DNA of 64,000 nucleotides from Acidianus sp. HS-5 (GTDB taxonomy: Archaea; Thermoproteota; Thermoprotei_A; Sulfolobales; Sulfolobaceae), in NCBI RefSeq assembly GCF_021655615.1, contig NZ_AP025245.1, positions 1,116,001 through 1,180,000 on the forward strand. Reading direction: 5' to 3'. A program made the position numbers and the translations under genes. The notes below the pieces were generated by a model that saw only the letters and a list, made by a program, of their open reading frames with translations, was not told the origin of the DNA and did not search any database. Every line of letters begins with the position of its first letter. Within the stretch, counting starts at the first letter, position 1. Below, piece after piece: positions 8,327-18,203 of the stretch.

Positions 8327-9958
8327 ATGGATCTAAAGAGGTTTATAGCGTATATCATAATAGGTTCAATAATATTGTCAGCGACATTTATAATATCTTA
8401 TAGAGTGAATATTTTGAACAACCCTATTACTGCAGCAATCCTAGCTCTAAGTTTCTTTTCTGCTGTAGCAATTTTTATAATAGCTTTAAATCCTAATATT
8501 ATAAATCCTGAAAGGAAAATAAGCAGAATAGATGATATTATAGTTACCATAAGCGTAATGACATACACATTAATTTCAATATTTCTAATTAAGGGTTACG
8601 ATACAGATGATATGGAATATATATCATTTGCAATAAATTATTTTATCCATGGCTTAAATCCTTACTTACAATCATACCATCCCCAAAATGTAGGAGCAAC
8701 GTATCTTCTTAACGGGAATATAGCAAGCACTTACATTTATCCTCCTTTATCATTCCTAATTTATACACCACTATATTTAACTTTCATTTTAACTCATATA
8801 AAGTTATATTATATTAATATTTTAAACATAATTTTTGAAGATATTTTAGCTATAATAGTTTATAAGGAAGGAAGGAAGCGAGAAGATCCTATAGCAACTT
8901 TACCTGTCATATTTATCTTCATAACCTCTGGCTTGCTAGCACCTTCATTTGCCGGAGTTAACAGTTCAATATGGGCAGCATTTATTGCACTAAGTTATGT
9001 TTATAAAGGTAAAAAATCTGGAATTTTCTTAGCATTGGCTGATTCTTTTAACCAAATACCTTGGCTCATAACACCTTTCTTGTTAATTTACAAGAAAAAA
9101 GATATTCAGGAAGTTCTTAAAGGGTTTTTAATCTCAACTTTGATAATAAATGTTCCATTTTTAATATGGAATCCTTACGCATTCTTGCACATTATAACAC
9201 TAGATGAGAAAACAATTCCAGTAGCTTTCACCGGATTTACAATATTTAACTTTACTACTTTATTTAATGTTGAGCCTTGGTTTTTTACTTATGCAATGGC
9301 AGTATCTGGAATTTTCCTTATATACATTTATTATAGATTTTTTGATAGATTGAAAGAATCTTTATGGGTATTCCCTTTAATAATAATGTGGTTTAGCTGG
9401 AGGACACTAACTAGTTACTTTATAATGTGGCCTCAATTAATGTTTCTATCAATTTTTAACATTAACATATATAACACAGAATTACCTAAGTTTCATTTAA
9501 GTATAAATAGGAAGGAAATTTTATCAATGTTATTCGTCTTATTGGTTTCACTTGTATCCGCAGGCGAGATTTCTCACATACAGTATGTAGATCAAGATCC
9601 AATACATGTAATTAATGTTATAATTCCTAAAAATGAATGTAATTCCACTTATATAAATCAATTATACATAATAGTCAAAAATGTTAAGAATGAAACAGTA
9701 AATATTACATTGGTTAGAGTCTCAATTCCAAACTGTTTAAATATGGTATGGAATTTCACTAAGTTAGAAATACCGCCTAACTCTACTGTAATAGTTCTTG
9801 CGTACACACATAACCCTAGTTTATATATAAATTCCACATCATTTACAGTTCAAGTGTATTCTAATTGCTACATAAGTTCGTACAAGGTTATAAGGAATTT
9901 TACCGAGTATAACATTACTTTAACTCATGAAACTTCAATCAACACTACAAGAACTTAA
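8327..9958 (+). CDS. large polytopic membrane protein, possible GT-C glycosyltransferase
   Basis: This 543-aa protein has roughly ten to twelve hydrophobic segments over residues 8-425, then an extracytoplasmic domain rich in Asn-X-Ser/Thr sites to the end. An early loop contains GYDTDDMEY, then HGLNPY and later YPPLSFLIY. An acidic first loop followed by such motifs is typical of GT-C enzymes that use dolichyl-phosphate sugars. The N-glycosylation sites in the tail suit an outward-facing domain. Its 3' end overlaps nadE by 32 bp, so they may share a transcript although no functional link is evident. The glycosyltransferase call is an inference. Confidence 0.5.
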   Translation: MDLKRFIAYIIIGSIILSATFIISYRVNILNNPITAAILALSFFSAVAIFIIALNPNIINPERKISRIDDIIVTISVMTYTLISIFLIKGYDTDDMEYISFAINYFIHGLNPYLQSYHPQNVGATYLLNGNIASTYIYPPLSFLIYTPLYLTFILTHIKLYYINILNIIFEDILAIIVYKEGRKREDPIATLPVIFIFITSGLLAPSFAGVNSSIWAAFIALSYVYKGKKSGIFLALADSFNQIPWLITPFLLIYKKKDIQEVLKGFLISTLIINVPFLIWNPYAFLHIITLDEKTIPVAFTGFTIFNFTTLFNVEPWFFTYAMAVSGIFLIYIYYRFFDRLKESLWVFPLIIMWFSWRTLTSYFIMWPQLMFLSIFNINIYNTELPKFHLSINRKEILSMLFVLLVSLVSAGEISHIQYVDQDPIHVINVIIPKNECNSTYINQLYIIVKNVKNETVNITLVRVSIPNCLNMVWNFTKLEIPPNSTVIVLAYTHNPSLYINSTSFTVQVYSNCYISSYKVIRNFTEYNITLTHETSINTTRT

Positions 9959-10769
9959 GGGAATTAACTATACAGTAATTACAGAGTATATAACTAAAAG
10001 AATTTCAGAATATATAAATGAAAGCGGAAAGAAAGGTGGAATTATAGGCCTCAGTGGTGGAATAGATTCTGCAGTAACCACAGTACTTTTGAGTAAGGCA
10101 ACCCAAAATTTCTTTATACTTCTTATGCCCTCCTCCTCTACACCACAAAAAGATATGGAAGATGCTAAAAGGGTAATAAAACTAATTAACGCAGAGGATA
10201 AATTTAAGCTAATAAATATTGATACCATTTTAGACTCCTTTAGAAAAGAACTAGAAACAGATAATAAATTAGTTTTAGGAAATATTAAAGCCAGAATTAG
10301 AATGGTACTTCTTTATGCATATGCACAAATGATGAATTATTTGGTAGTTGGTACTGGAGATAAAAGTGAATTATTATTAGGATATTTTACCAAATATGGA
10401 GATGGGGGAGTAGATATTTTACCAATAGGCGATTTATATAAAACGCAGATAAGAGAGTTAGGTAGATATTTAGGTTTACCAGAAGATATAGTAACTAAGC
10501 CAAGCTCCCCAGCACTTTGGGAAGGACAAACCGCTGAAGGGGAGCTAGGAATTCCTTATGATGTAGTAGATGCAGTATTATACCTAAGAGTGGAAAAAAT
10601 GATGGACGTTGAATCAATAGCTAAGGAGTTACAAATTAGTGCTGAAATGATACATAGAATTGATAGAATGGTGAAAATATCACAGCATAAAAGACTACCG
10701 CCAGAAATATTTAGATTAAGCGGAAGAGCTATTAATTCAGACTGGAGGTATCCTAGAGAATGGATATAG
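9927..10769 (+). CDS. nadE: NAD+ synthetase, synthetase subunit
   Basis: This 280-aa protein makes NAD+ from nicotinate adenine dinucleotide, ATP and an ammonia donor. The N-type ATP pyrophosphatase P-loop is GLSGGIDSAV near residues 41-50. GTGDKSELLLGYFTKYGDGG and PSSPALWEGQTAEGELG are the hallmark loops binding NaAD and the product site. The length matches ammonia-dependent NadE without a fused glutaminase. The next gene overlaps it by 10 bp and encodes a nitrilase-fold protein resembling exactly that missing glutaminase, so a two-subunit glutamine-dependent enzyme is likely. Confidence 0.92.
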   Translation: MKLQSTLQELKGINYTVITEYITKRISEYINESGKKGGIIGLSGGIDSAVTTVLLSKATQNFFILLMPSSSTPQKDMEDAKRVIKLINAEDKFKLINIDTILDSFRKELETDNKLVLGNIKARIRMVLLYAYAQMMNYLVVGTGDKSELLLGYFTKYGDGGVDILPIGDLYKTQIRELGRYLGLPEDIVTKPSSPALWEGQTAEGELGIPYDVVDAVLYLRVEKMMDVESIAKELQISAEMIHRIDRMVKISQHKRLPPEIFRLSGRAINSDWRYPREWI

Positions 10770-11563
10770 AACTTGCACAAATAAGACCAAAGCTAGGAGA
10801 TATTAATTACAATTTAGAAAAACATTTGGAAATTTTACAGACTTCTTCTGCGGACTGTGTAATCTTTCCTGAATTATCGTTAACTGGTTATGTACTTAGG
10901 GATCTTGTGTATGAGGTATTTAAAGATGCAGAAAAAGCTACAACTAAACTAATTGATAATTCTAAATGTGTAATCTTTGGCACAATAAAGGAAGTCCGTC
11001 CAGGAATCTTGAGAAATTCCGCTGTTATATCTATCGAAGGAAATTACGATTATATCTATAAATTCTATCTACCAACATATGGACTATTTGAAGAAAGAAG
11101 GTATTTTCAACCAGGAGACCCACTATCTGACGTTAAAATATTTAAATACAAAGGAATTAATTTTGGGGTAGTTATCTGTGAAGATGCTTGGCATCCTGAA
11201 CCTATAGAAACCTTAGCACTTAAAGGAGCAGATGTCGTTTTTATTCCTGCATCATCGCCTATGAGGAGATTAGAAGAGAATTTACTAATAGAAGATAACT
11301 GGGAATCCTTGATTAAGGCACATTCATTAATGTTTGGAATATGGACAGCTTTCATTAACGCTGTAGGAAGTCAAGAGGAAGAATATTTCTGGGGGGGTTC
11401 AATGGTTTCAACGCCCCAAGGTATAATAAAAAAACAAGCTAAGAAGTTTGAGGAAGATAGACTAATTGCAAAAATAGACCTAGAGGAAGTTAGAAAAGCC
11501 AGATTCTTTAGTAGTTTTAGAGATCATAACAGAGACTTTCATAAATTGCTATCTAATCTTTAA
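10760..11563 (+). CDS. nitrilase-fold amidase, probable glutaminase subunit for NadE
   Basis: This 267-aa carbon-nitrogen hydrolase has the complete catalytic triad E38 (FPELSLTGY), K101 (YKFYLPTYG) and C140 (VICEDAW). The flanking words LTGY, LPTYGLFEERRYFQPG and GVVICEDAW are the ones found in the N-terminal glutaminase domain of glutamine-dependent NAD synthetases, more than in ordinary omega-amidases. It overlaps nadE by 10 bp. I infer that it hydrolyses glutamine and passes ammonia to NadE. It could instead be an independent amidase; the operon and motif match together make the subunit role most likely. Confidence 0.8.
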   Translation: MDIELAQIRPKLGDINYNLEKHLEILQTSSADCVIFPELSLTGYVLRDLVYEVFKDAEKATTKLIDNSKCVIFGTIKEVRPGILRNSAVISIEGNYDYIYKFYLPTYGLFEERRYFQPGDPLSDVKIFKYKGINFGVVICEDAWHPEPIETLALKGADVVFIPASSPMRRLEENLLIEDNWESLIKAHSLMFGIWTAFINAVGSQEEEYFWGGSMVSTPQGIIKKQAKKFEEDRLIAKIDLEEVRKARFFSSFRDHNRDFHKLLSNL

Positions 11564-11587
11564 ATATTATAATTCGAGAAAGATATT

Positions 11588-11857
11588 ATGCTTAGGCAAA
11601 CTTTCAATCCCAATATTATACTGCTAGTGTTGCTTATAATATTTCTTATCCTTTCTATAATTAGTCCAATATTTTTAATTGGTGCAGTAAGTATAGGTAT
11701 GTTTAAAATATTTGGGAATAGATCATTTATACCTTTTTCGATTTTACTTCTCTTACTGATAGGTTTACATGGTTATTTATATATGATCGGAGTAATATTA
11801 GCATTACTATTTATTGCATTTAATATAATAAAAGATATATACAAGTATTATCTATAA
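11588..11857 (+). CDS. small hydrophobic membrane protein
   Basis: This 89-aa protein is almost entirely hydrophobic, with three probable membrane segments at about 8-35, 45-60 and 62-80 and a short basic tail. I recognise no family. It starts 24 bp after the glutaminase-like gene on the same strand and could be the last gene of that operon. Confidence 0.5.
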   Translation: MLRQTFNPNIILLVLLIIFLILSIISPIFLIGAVSIGMFKIFGNRSFIPFSILLLLLIGLHGYLYMIGVILALLFIAFNIIKDIYKYYL

Positions 11858-11909
11858 ATATGATATATTTCTCTCATTATATAGAAAATTAAGAAATTTT
11901 ATCTCAATT

Positions 11910-11941
11910 AAAAGCATTTAAATGTAACTTAACGTGCTTTT
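11910..11941. promoter_or_regulatory. inverted repeat upstream of the winged-helix gene
   Basis: AAAAGCA at 11910-11916 is repeated inverted as TGCTTTT at 11935-11941, separated by 18 bp, 44 bp before the regulator start. It is a candidate operator for autoregulation. The AT-rich content makes chance occurrence possible. Confidence 0.3.
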
Positions 11942-11984
11942 CAAAGACTTAGCCTTAATAGAAATACCTAAGTAAAGTATAAAC

Positions 11985-12239
11985 ATGCTATACAAACTTG
12001 ATGAAGTAATAGAAAATAAAGGATGGGATACTAGGAAAAAAATTCTAGAACTACTAGAATCCAGAGAAATGACTGCATACGAAATTTCTAAATTATTAGA
12101 ATTGAACTATTCTACGGTAAAATATCACCTAGAACTATTAGAAAAAGTAGATCTAATAACAGTTAGAAAAGATAGAAGAAACAGATATCTTTACAGAGCC
12201 AATAATAACATAAAAGTACTTAATTTACTCAATAAGTAA
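11985..12239 (+). CDS. ArsR-like winged-helix transcriptional regulator
   Basis: This 84-aa protein is a single winged helix-turn-helix. The helix-turn-helix covers about residues 31-55 (MTAYEISKLLELNYSTVKYH), followed by a basic wing KDRRNRYLY. It has no ligand domain and no metal-binding cysteines, so it is a minimal DNA-binding module of the ArsR/Lrs14-like class common in Sulfolobales. The upstream 127 bp contain an inverted repeat that could be an autoregulatory site. It is convergent with the exported protein gene 6 bp downstream. Confidence 0.75.
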   Translation: MLYKLDEVIENKGWDTRKKILELLESREMTAYEISKLLELNYSTVKYHLELLEKVDLITVRKDRRNRYLYRANNNIKVLNLLNK

Positions 12240-12245
12240 TTTGTT

Positions 12246-12800
12246 TTATATTTTACCAATTTTAATTAACACTATTATTGCTGCAATTAAGACAATCACA
12301 AATATTATTAATACGAGGTAATTTGTAAAGGAGCTGCTAGAAGGAGCAGTGGTGGTAGTTGGAGTAGGATACTCCCTATTAACATATACGGAAACTCCAT
12401 TGTACGTTCCGTTTAACTGTTGCAAAATTCCATCGTGAAAATATGCCGTTACTGGAACATTGTATTTACCTAAAGCGTTAAATACTCCAGAAAGTTCCTC
12501 TGTCAAATTACCGTTTAATGTTACATTCCTTATGAATTTCAAGTTAGTAGTATTAAATGCAACACAATCTATAGGTAACGGATAAGGACGATTTTCACTC
12601 ACGTTATATGTTGTCACCGTAAAGTAATCATTGCCAGAAATCGTTAAATTAAACTCTATTATATTATTTTTAGTACATATAATAGTAAAATTGTATGTAT
12701 ATGAATATATCGTGTTATTAGCATTAACTTGAACTGCATAAACTAAAGAAGTGTGCGGAACTAAGGAAGCTATAATTAACGGTAATAATATAGGAATCAT
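12246..12800 (-). CDS. exported protein with C-terminal membrane anchor
   Basis: This 184-aa protein has an N-terminal signal peptide (residues 1-22), an extracytoplasmic beta-rich region with many Asn-X-Ser/Thr sites, and a Thr/Ser/Pro linker (PTPTTTTAPSSSS). A single C-terminal hydrophobic helix (about 158-182) ends in KIGKI. This is the usual architecture of Sulfolobales surface proteins tethered in the pseudoperiplasm. No enzymatic motif is visible. It is divergent from the methyltransferase gene, with 31 bp between the two start codons. Confidence 0.65.
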   Translation of the reverse strand: MIPILLPLIIASLVPHTSLVYAVQVNANNTIYSYTYNFTIICTKNNIIEFNLTISGNDYFTVTTYNVSENRPYPLPIDCVAFNTTNLKFIRNVTLNGNLTEELSGVFNALGKYNVPVTAYFHDGILQQLNGTYNGVSVYVNREYPTPTTTTAPSSSSFTNYLVLIIFVIVLIAAIIVLIKIGKI

Positions 12801-12831
12801 ATCAACTAAATTATCATTGAGGTTTATAAGA

Positions 12832-13563
12832 ATGAGCGAAATATTTCCAGGGATATTCGAATCCGATTTTTACATAAATGAAATGATAAAATTATGGGAT
12901 GAAGGAGAAAAGTGGGCTAAATGGCTCGATGAATTAGCAAAGAAATATAATTTAGAGAAAAAAATATTGGATGTTCCATGCGGAATAGGTAGAGTTTCCT
13001 ACTTTCTAAGCAAGTTAGGTTATGAAATATTTGGGGTAGACATCTCAGAAAAAATGATAAAAATGGCAAAAAACAACATCCCTAACGGTGTATTTTATAA
13101 GGCTGATATGAGGTACATGAAAGATGTACTTAATGGAGAAAAATTCGATCTAGTAATAAATATATTTAATAGTTTAGGTTATTATTCAGAAGAAGATGAT
13201 TTAGAAATACTCAAATCTATAAGAGAGACAACGAGAAAAATAGCTGTAATAAATTTGGATAATAGAGATTACATAATTTATAATAAACCTGAAGTTTATT
13301 ATACTTATGTTCACCCATACCTTGTAGAAGATCATAATTACTTCGATCCATTCACCTCAAGATTAAGGATAAAAAGGACTTACAGAAATCAGAAAGGAGA
13401 AGTAATAGGGACAATAGAATATACGCAAAGGTTCTATAGTTTACATGAAATTGCAAATTTAGTTAAAAAAGCAGGTTTCAAAATCTTAGACGTAGTTACT
13501 GCATATTCTTGGAAGAAGTTTGAAGTAACTGATCCGCAGATAACGATAATAGCTGGGGTATAA
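12832..13563 (+). CDS. class I SAM-dependent methyltransferase
   Basis: Motif I is ILDVPCGIGRVSYFL, followed by motif II acidic residues in GVDISEKM and motif post-I KADMRYM, so this is a seven-stranded methyltransferase of about 243 aa. The C-terminal part has a beta-rich insertion typical of small-molecule methyltransferases. The substrate is unknown. I chose the ATG at 12832 (MSEIFPG) because an upstream in-frame start at 12751 would run through the divergent gene and add 27 residues unlike the family. The short intergenic space contains TTTATA before this ATG. Confidence 0.75.
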   Translation: MSEIFPGIFESDFYINEMIKLWDEGEKWAKWLDELAKKYNLEKKILDVPCGIGRVSYFLSKLGYEIFGVDISEKMIKMAKNNIPNGVFYKADMRYMKDVLNGEKFDLVINIFNSLGYYSEEDDLEILKSIRETTRKIAVINLDNRDYIIYNKPEVYYTYVHPYLVEDHNYFDPFTSRLRIKRTYRNQKGEVIGTIEYTQRFYSLHEIANLVKKAGFKILDVVTAYSWKKFEVTDPQITIIAGV

Positions 13564-13571
13564 GGAATCTA

Positions 13572-13627
13572 TTAAGATGATTAAATTGGCCTTTACTGAT
13601 CAATGATGATTGCACGTCAGGATGAAT
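13572..13627 (+). ncRNA. candidate C/D-box guide sRNA
   Basis: In the intergenic gap between the methyltransferase and PadR genes the order of boxes is C-like AAGATGA (13574-13580), a 15-nt guide, D' CTGA (13596-13599), a 3-nt spacer, C' ATGATGA (13603-13609), a 12-nt guide, and a D-like ATGA (13622-13625). The D'/C' core is canonical and the spacing fits archaeal C/D RNAs. The outer C and D boxes each have one mismatch, so confidence is limited. I could not assign targets. Confidence 0.4.
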
Positions 13628-13672
13628 TTGAATTAGTTAAAATTTATAGTTCTGGATAATACTTTCTATTTA

Positions 13673-14008
13673 ATGAAGTATAAAGAAAAGCCAAAAATGA
13701 TGGTATTCAGAGGCCTTTTGCAGATTATAATTGCCTATATTATTTATCGATATGGAGATATGTATGGTTATGAAATTAAGAGAAAATTGGAAGAAATTCA
13801 TGGAAAAAAATTACCTCATGGTTTAATTTATATTACATTGAAAAGAATGGTTAACTCCGATATTCTTGAAATTTATGAAAAAGATGGGAAGAAATATTAT
13901 AGATTATCAGAAGGAGGTAAAGAGTTTTTAGAGAATCACGTGCAGGTACTGCAAAAAGTTAGAAGTATAATAGATGAAATAGTGAATTATATGAATTCTA
14001 ATCATTAA
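13673..14008 (+). CDS. PadR family transcriptional regulator
   Basis: This 111-aa winged-helix protein has YGYEIKRKLEEIHG followed by LPHGLIYITLKRMVNSDIL and a wing with GKKYYRLSEGGKEFL, the PadR pattern. A short C-terminal helix would dimerise. A TATA-like AATTTATAG at about 13640-13648 lies 28 bp upstream, so the message is probably leaderless. No neighbouring efflux gene indicates its target. Confidence 0.8.
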   Translation: MKYKEKPKMMVFRGLLQIIIAYIIYRYGDMYGYEIKRKLEEIHGKKLPHGLIYITLKRMVNSDILEIYEKDGKKYYRLSEGGKEFLENHVQVLQKVRSIIDEIVNYMNSNH

Positions 14009-14034
14009 TGCCTTTTTAAAATGTTACAACCAAA

Positions 14035-14042
14035 GCTTAAAT
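14035..14042 (+). promoter_or_regulatory. TATA box of ilvD
   Basis: GCTTAAAT is centred 26 bp before the ATG at 14065, and no Shine-Dalgarno site follows, which indicates a leaderless transcript. Confidence 0.6.
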
Positions 14043-14064
14043 TGTCATTTCTTATTCTCTTTAT

Positions 14065-15741
<1,677 letters not shown>

Positions 15742-15747
15742 AGAAAA

Positions 15748-15766
15748 TTATTTTTATTTGATTTTT
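15748..15766 (+). terminator. T-rich terminator-like stretch after ilvD
   Basis: A run dominated by T begins 7 bp after the ilvD stop and precedes the promoter of the next gene. Archaeal RNA polymerase terminates at such tracts. The assignment rests on composition and position only. Confidence 0.35.
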
Positions 15767-15798
15767 GCTAAATTGAAAGACTTATATTATTAAAGTAA

Positions 15799-15807
15799 GT
15801 TTATATT
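15799..15807 (+). promoter_or_regulatory. TATA box of malonyl-CoA reductase
   Basis: GTTTATATT is centred 26 bp before the ATG at 15829, consistent with a leaderless, independently transcribed gene. Confidence 0.6.
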
Positions 15808-15828
15808 CCAGTATATGCATATGTTTTA

Positions 15829-16905
15829 ATGATAAATATGAGAAGGATTCTAAAAGCTGCAATACTAGGGGCTACAGGCTTAGTAGGAATTGAATACGTA
15901 AGAATGCTATCTCAACATCCTTATATAAAGCCTGCATATTTAGCAGGGAAAGGTTCAGTAGGTAAGCCATACGGAGAGGTCGTAAGATGGCAAACAATAG
16001 GTCAAGTTCCGAAAGAAATTGCAGACATGGAAGTAAAACCTACAGATCCGAAACTAATGGACGATGTAGATCTTATTTTCTCGCCACTACCTCAGGGAGC
16101 TGCAGGTCCTATAGAAGAACAGTTTGCTAAGGAAGGTTTTCCAGTAATCAGTAATTCTCCAGACCATAGGTTTGATCCTGATGTACCAATGTTAGTACCG
16201 GAGTTGAACTCTCATACAGTGTCATTAATAGATGAACAGAGGAAAAGAAGAGATTGGAAAGGCTTCATAGTAACTACTCCATTATGTACTGCACAAGGAG
16301 CTGCAATTCCGTTAGCTCCTATATTCATGAATTTTAAGATGACCGGAGCTTATATAACAACAATCCAGTCATTATCTGGAGCTGGATATCCAGGCATTCC
16401 ATCATTAGATGTCGTAGATAATATATTACCACTAGGAGATAAATATGATGCAAAAACAATAAAGGAAATTACCAGATTATTTAGCGAAGTAAAAAGAAAT
16501 ATTAACGAACCACCTCTACAAGAGATGGCTTTGGATGCAACAACACATAGAATAGCTACTGTTCATGGCCATTATGAAGTCTCTTACGTGACTTTTAAAG
16601 AAGATACCAATGTGGAGAAAGTTAGAGAAACATTGGAGAATTTTAGAGGTGAACCTCAGGATCTAAAATTACCTACTGCACCTGAAAAGCCAATAATAGT
16701 AAGGAACGAAGATAATAGACCTCAAGTGTATTTTGATAGATGGTCCGGAGATCCTCCAGGGATGAGCATAGTAGTAGGAAGGTTAAAGCAAATAAGCAAT
16801 AGATCAATAAGAATGGTATCTTTAATTCACAATACGATTAGAGGAGCTGCTGGAGGAGGAATTTTAACAGCGGAATTACTTAAGGCAAAAGGATATATAG
16901 AATGA
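15829..16905 (+). CDS. mcr: malonyl-CoA/succinyl-CoA reductase of the 3-hydroxypropionate/4-hydroxybutyrate cycle
   Basis: This 358-aa NADPH-dependent reductase converts malonyl-CoA to malonic semialdehyde, and in Sulfolobales also succinyl-CoA to succinic semialdehyde, in autotrophic CO2 fixation. It is a derived aspartate-semialdehyde dehydrogenase: the Rossmann motif is GATGLVG, the catalytic Cys is in TTPLCTAQGAA, and HGHYEVSYV and HNTIRGAAGGG close the active site. From memory it is nearly identical to the characterised Sulfurisphaera tokodaii enzyme, including the MIxMRR N-terminus, which supports this start. Genuine aspartate-semialdehyde dehydrogenase is the alternative, but the sequence is clearly of the MCR subgroup. 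Promoter and flanks suggest a single-gene transcript. Confidence 0.9.
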   Translation: MINMRRILKAAILGATGLVGIEYVRMLSQHPYIKPAYLAGKGSVGKPYGEVVRWQTIGQVPKEIADMEVKPTDPKLMDDVDLIFSPLPQGAAGPIEEQFAKEGFPVISNSPDHRFDPDVPMLVPELNSHTVSLIDEQRKRRDWKGFIVTTPLCTAQGAAIPLAPIFMNFKMTGAYITTIQSLSGAGYPGIPSLDVVDNILPLGDKYDAKTIKEITRLFSEVKRNINEPPLQEMALDATTHRIATVHGHYEVSYVTFKEDTNVEKVRETLENFRGEPQDLKLPTAPEKPIIVRNEDNRPQVYFDRWSGDPPGMSIVVGRLKQISNRSIRMVSLIHNTIRGAAGGGILTAELLKAKGYIE

Positions 16906-16917
16906 AATAAAATTAAA

Positions 16918-16965
16918 TACAAATTTTTATTCATATTATTACTTTTATTAGGATTAATTTTTTAA
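16918..16965 (+). terminator. T-rich terminator-like region after mcr
   Basis: Several consecutive T runs begin 13 bp after the mcr stop, as expected for archaeal termination. TTTTTTAAATTTAAAG, just beyond, is the likely promoter of the next gene. Confidence 0.3.
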
Positions 16966-17001
16966 ATTTAAAGCTATATCAAACCATGTAGGCTCTAAGT
17001 A

Positions 17002-17802
17002 ATGGATTATATTGATCTTGCGTTAAAAAATGGCATCGAGAAAGATAAGGCTATTTATACTTACAAGGCTTTGAACGGTGGTTATTTTATGAAATTATAC
17101 TACGCTAAAATACCTATCATTAATGAACTAAAGACTTGGCCAATGTTATACCTTAAAAAGAAAAAATACTTCCCAAAGCTCGCTTCTCCAGAGTATAATG
17201 AGGCATTACAACTTCTCATAACTTTAGATATATATTCAATTCTAGGAACATCGTTTAAATTACTTAAAAATAATCTTGAGAAGAAAAGACTTGAGGACGA
17301 AGTAAAAAATGTCTATGACAAAATAGAAGAGACATGCAAGAATGAGAATATTTTTCCTTGTCCTATGAGAACTTTTGACGTGAATGCAAATGAAGATTTC
17401 GAACCTTTTATTCAAGATCTTTTAGAAAGAAGACTTAGAGATCATAATGCAGATGTAATGAGCACTATTGAAGAAATTACGTATAACAGTGAATTTTTTA
17501 AAGAATTGAAAACAGAAGTAAATTGGCTTAAGGTAATAAAAGTAGAAAATGTTATAAGAGGAATAGCATTAACTGGAAAATTAGAAGAATTTCTAGATAA
17601 TATTCAAGACATAATATATTTATTCTCGGCAGAGAGGACACTTTACTTTGATACAATGTTGCCTTTAAATAGTATTGAGGACAGTATTAAAAAAGTTTTA
17701 GAGGATGGTAGAAAGGCAATTAAAAACGAGATAGATAATGAATTTTCTAAAGATGTTAATTATATTTATAACTTAATAAAGCAACAAGGGAGTTATGTCT
17801 AA
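17002..17802 (+). CDS. hypothetical protein, 266 aa
   Basis: I do not recognise this protein. It is soluble, highly charged and largely helical, with a pair of cysteines (CKNENIFPC, about residues 112-120) and no signal peptide. An AT-rich box at 16961-16975 precedes it. The following short gene on the same strand is 50 bp downstream with its own TATA-like GTTTTTAAGC, so the two may be independent. It is probably a Sulfolobales-specific family. Confidence 0.6.
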   Translation: MDYIDLALKNGIEKDKAIYTYKALNGGYFMKLYYAKIPIINELKTWPMLYLKKKKYFPKLASPEYNEALQLLITLDIYSILGTSFKLLKNNLEKKRLEDEVKNVYDKIEETCKNENIFPCPMRTFDVNANEDFEPFIQDLLERRLRDHNADVMSTIEEITYNSEFFKELKTEVNWLKVIKVENVIRGIALTGKLEEFLDNIQDIIYLFSAERTLYFDTMLPLNSIEDSIKKVLEDGRKAIKNEIDNEFSKDVNYIYNLIKQQGSYV

Positions 17803-17852
17803 TCTCGCGATTATAGAAGTGTTTTTAAGCAATCATTACTCCAGAAATATTT

Positions 17853-18197
17853 GTGAAAACAAAAGAGAGTATAAAACAACGAAAAGTAAGAAGCAATGAA
17901 AGTATTACCGCGTTTAAAGAGGAACTTAGAGCATTAAGCTTTGAACCGATTTATGGAGAATCCGTTAAAGACATCATAATGAGATTTACGACCAAAATTC
18001 AGCAACTTGCAGAACAATACGATTATGAGATCGAATTTCCAAAAAAAGCCGAAGTTGAGACCGACGGTAACATCTATTATTTTGCGTACAATATAAAAGT
18101 AAAAACTAAAATGAGCATAAAGAAACTTAAGATAAGTATACAATATATAATGTACGATAATAACCAATGGGTAGGATTAATAACTAGTATAAAATAA
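17853..18197 (+). CDS. hypothetical protein, 114 aa
   Basis: This is a basic protein with a helical N-terminal half and a beta-rich C-terminal half ending NNQWVGLITSIK. It may be a small alpha/beta nucleic-acid or protein-binding domain, but no family is recognised. The start is GTG; GTTTTTAAGC at 17821-17830 lies 27 bp upstream and suits a leaderless message. It ends 6 bp before the convergent protease gene. Confidence 0.55.
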   Translation: MKTKESIKQRKVRSNESITAFKEELRALSFEPIYGESVKDIIMRFTTKIQQLAEQYDYEIEFPKKAEVETDGNIYYFAYNIKVKTKMSIKKLKISIQYIMYDNNQWVGLITSIK

Positions 18198-18203
18198 AAA
18201 TTA

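Noticed and set aside
12751..12831. Upstream start for the methyltransferase
   Set aside because: It overlaps the divergent exported-protein gene and adds residues unlike methyltransferases; the ATG at 12832 fits the family.
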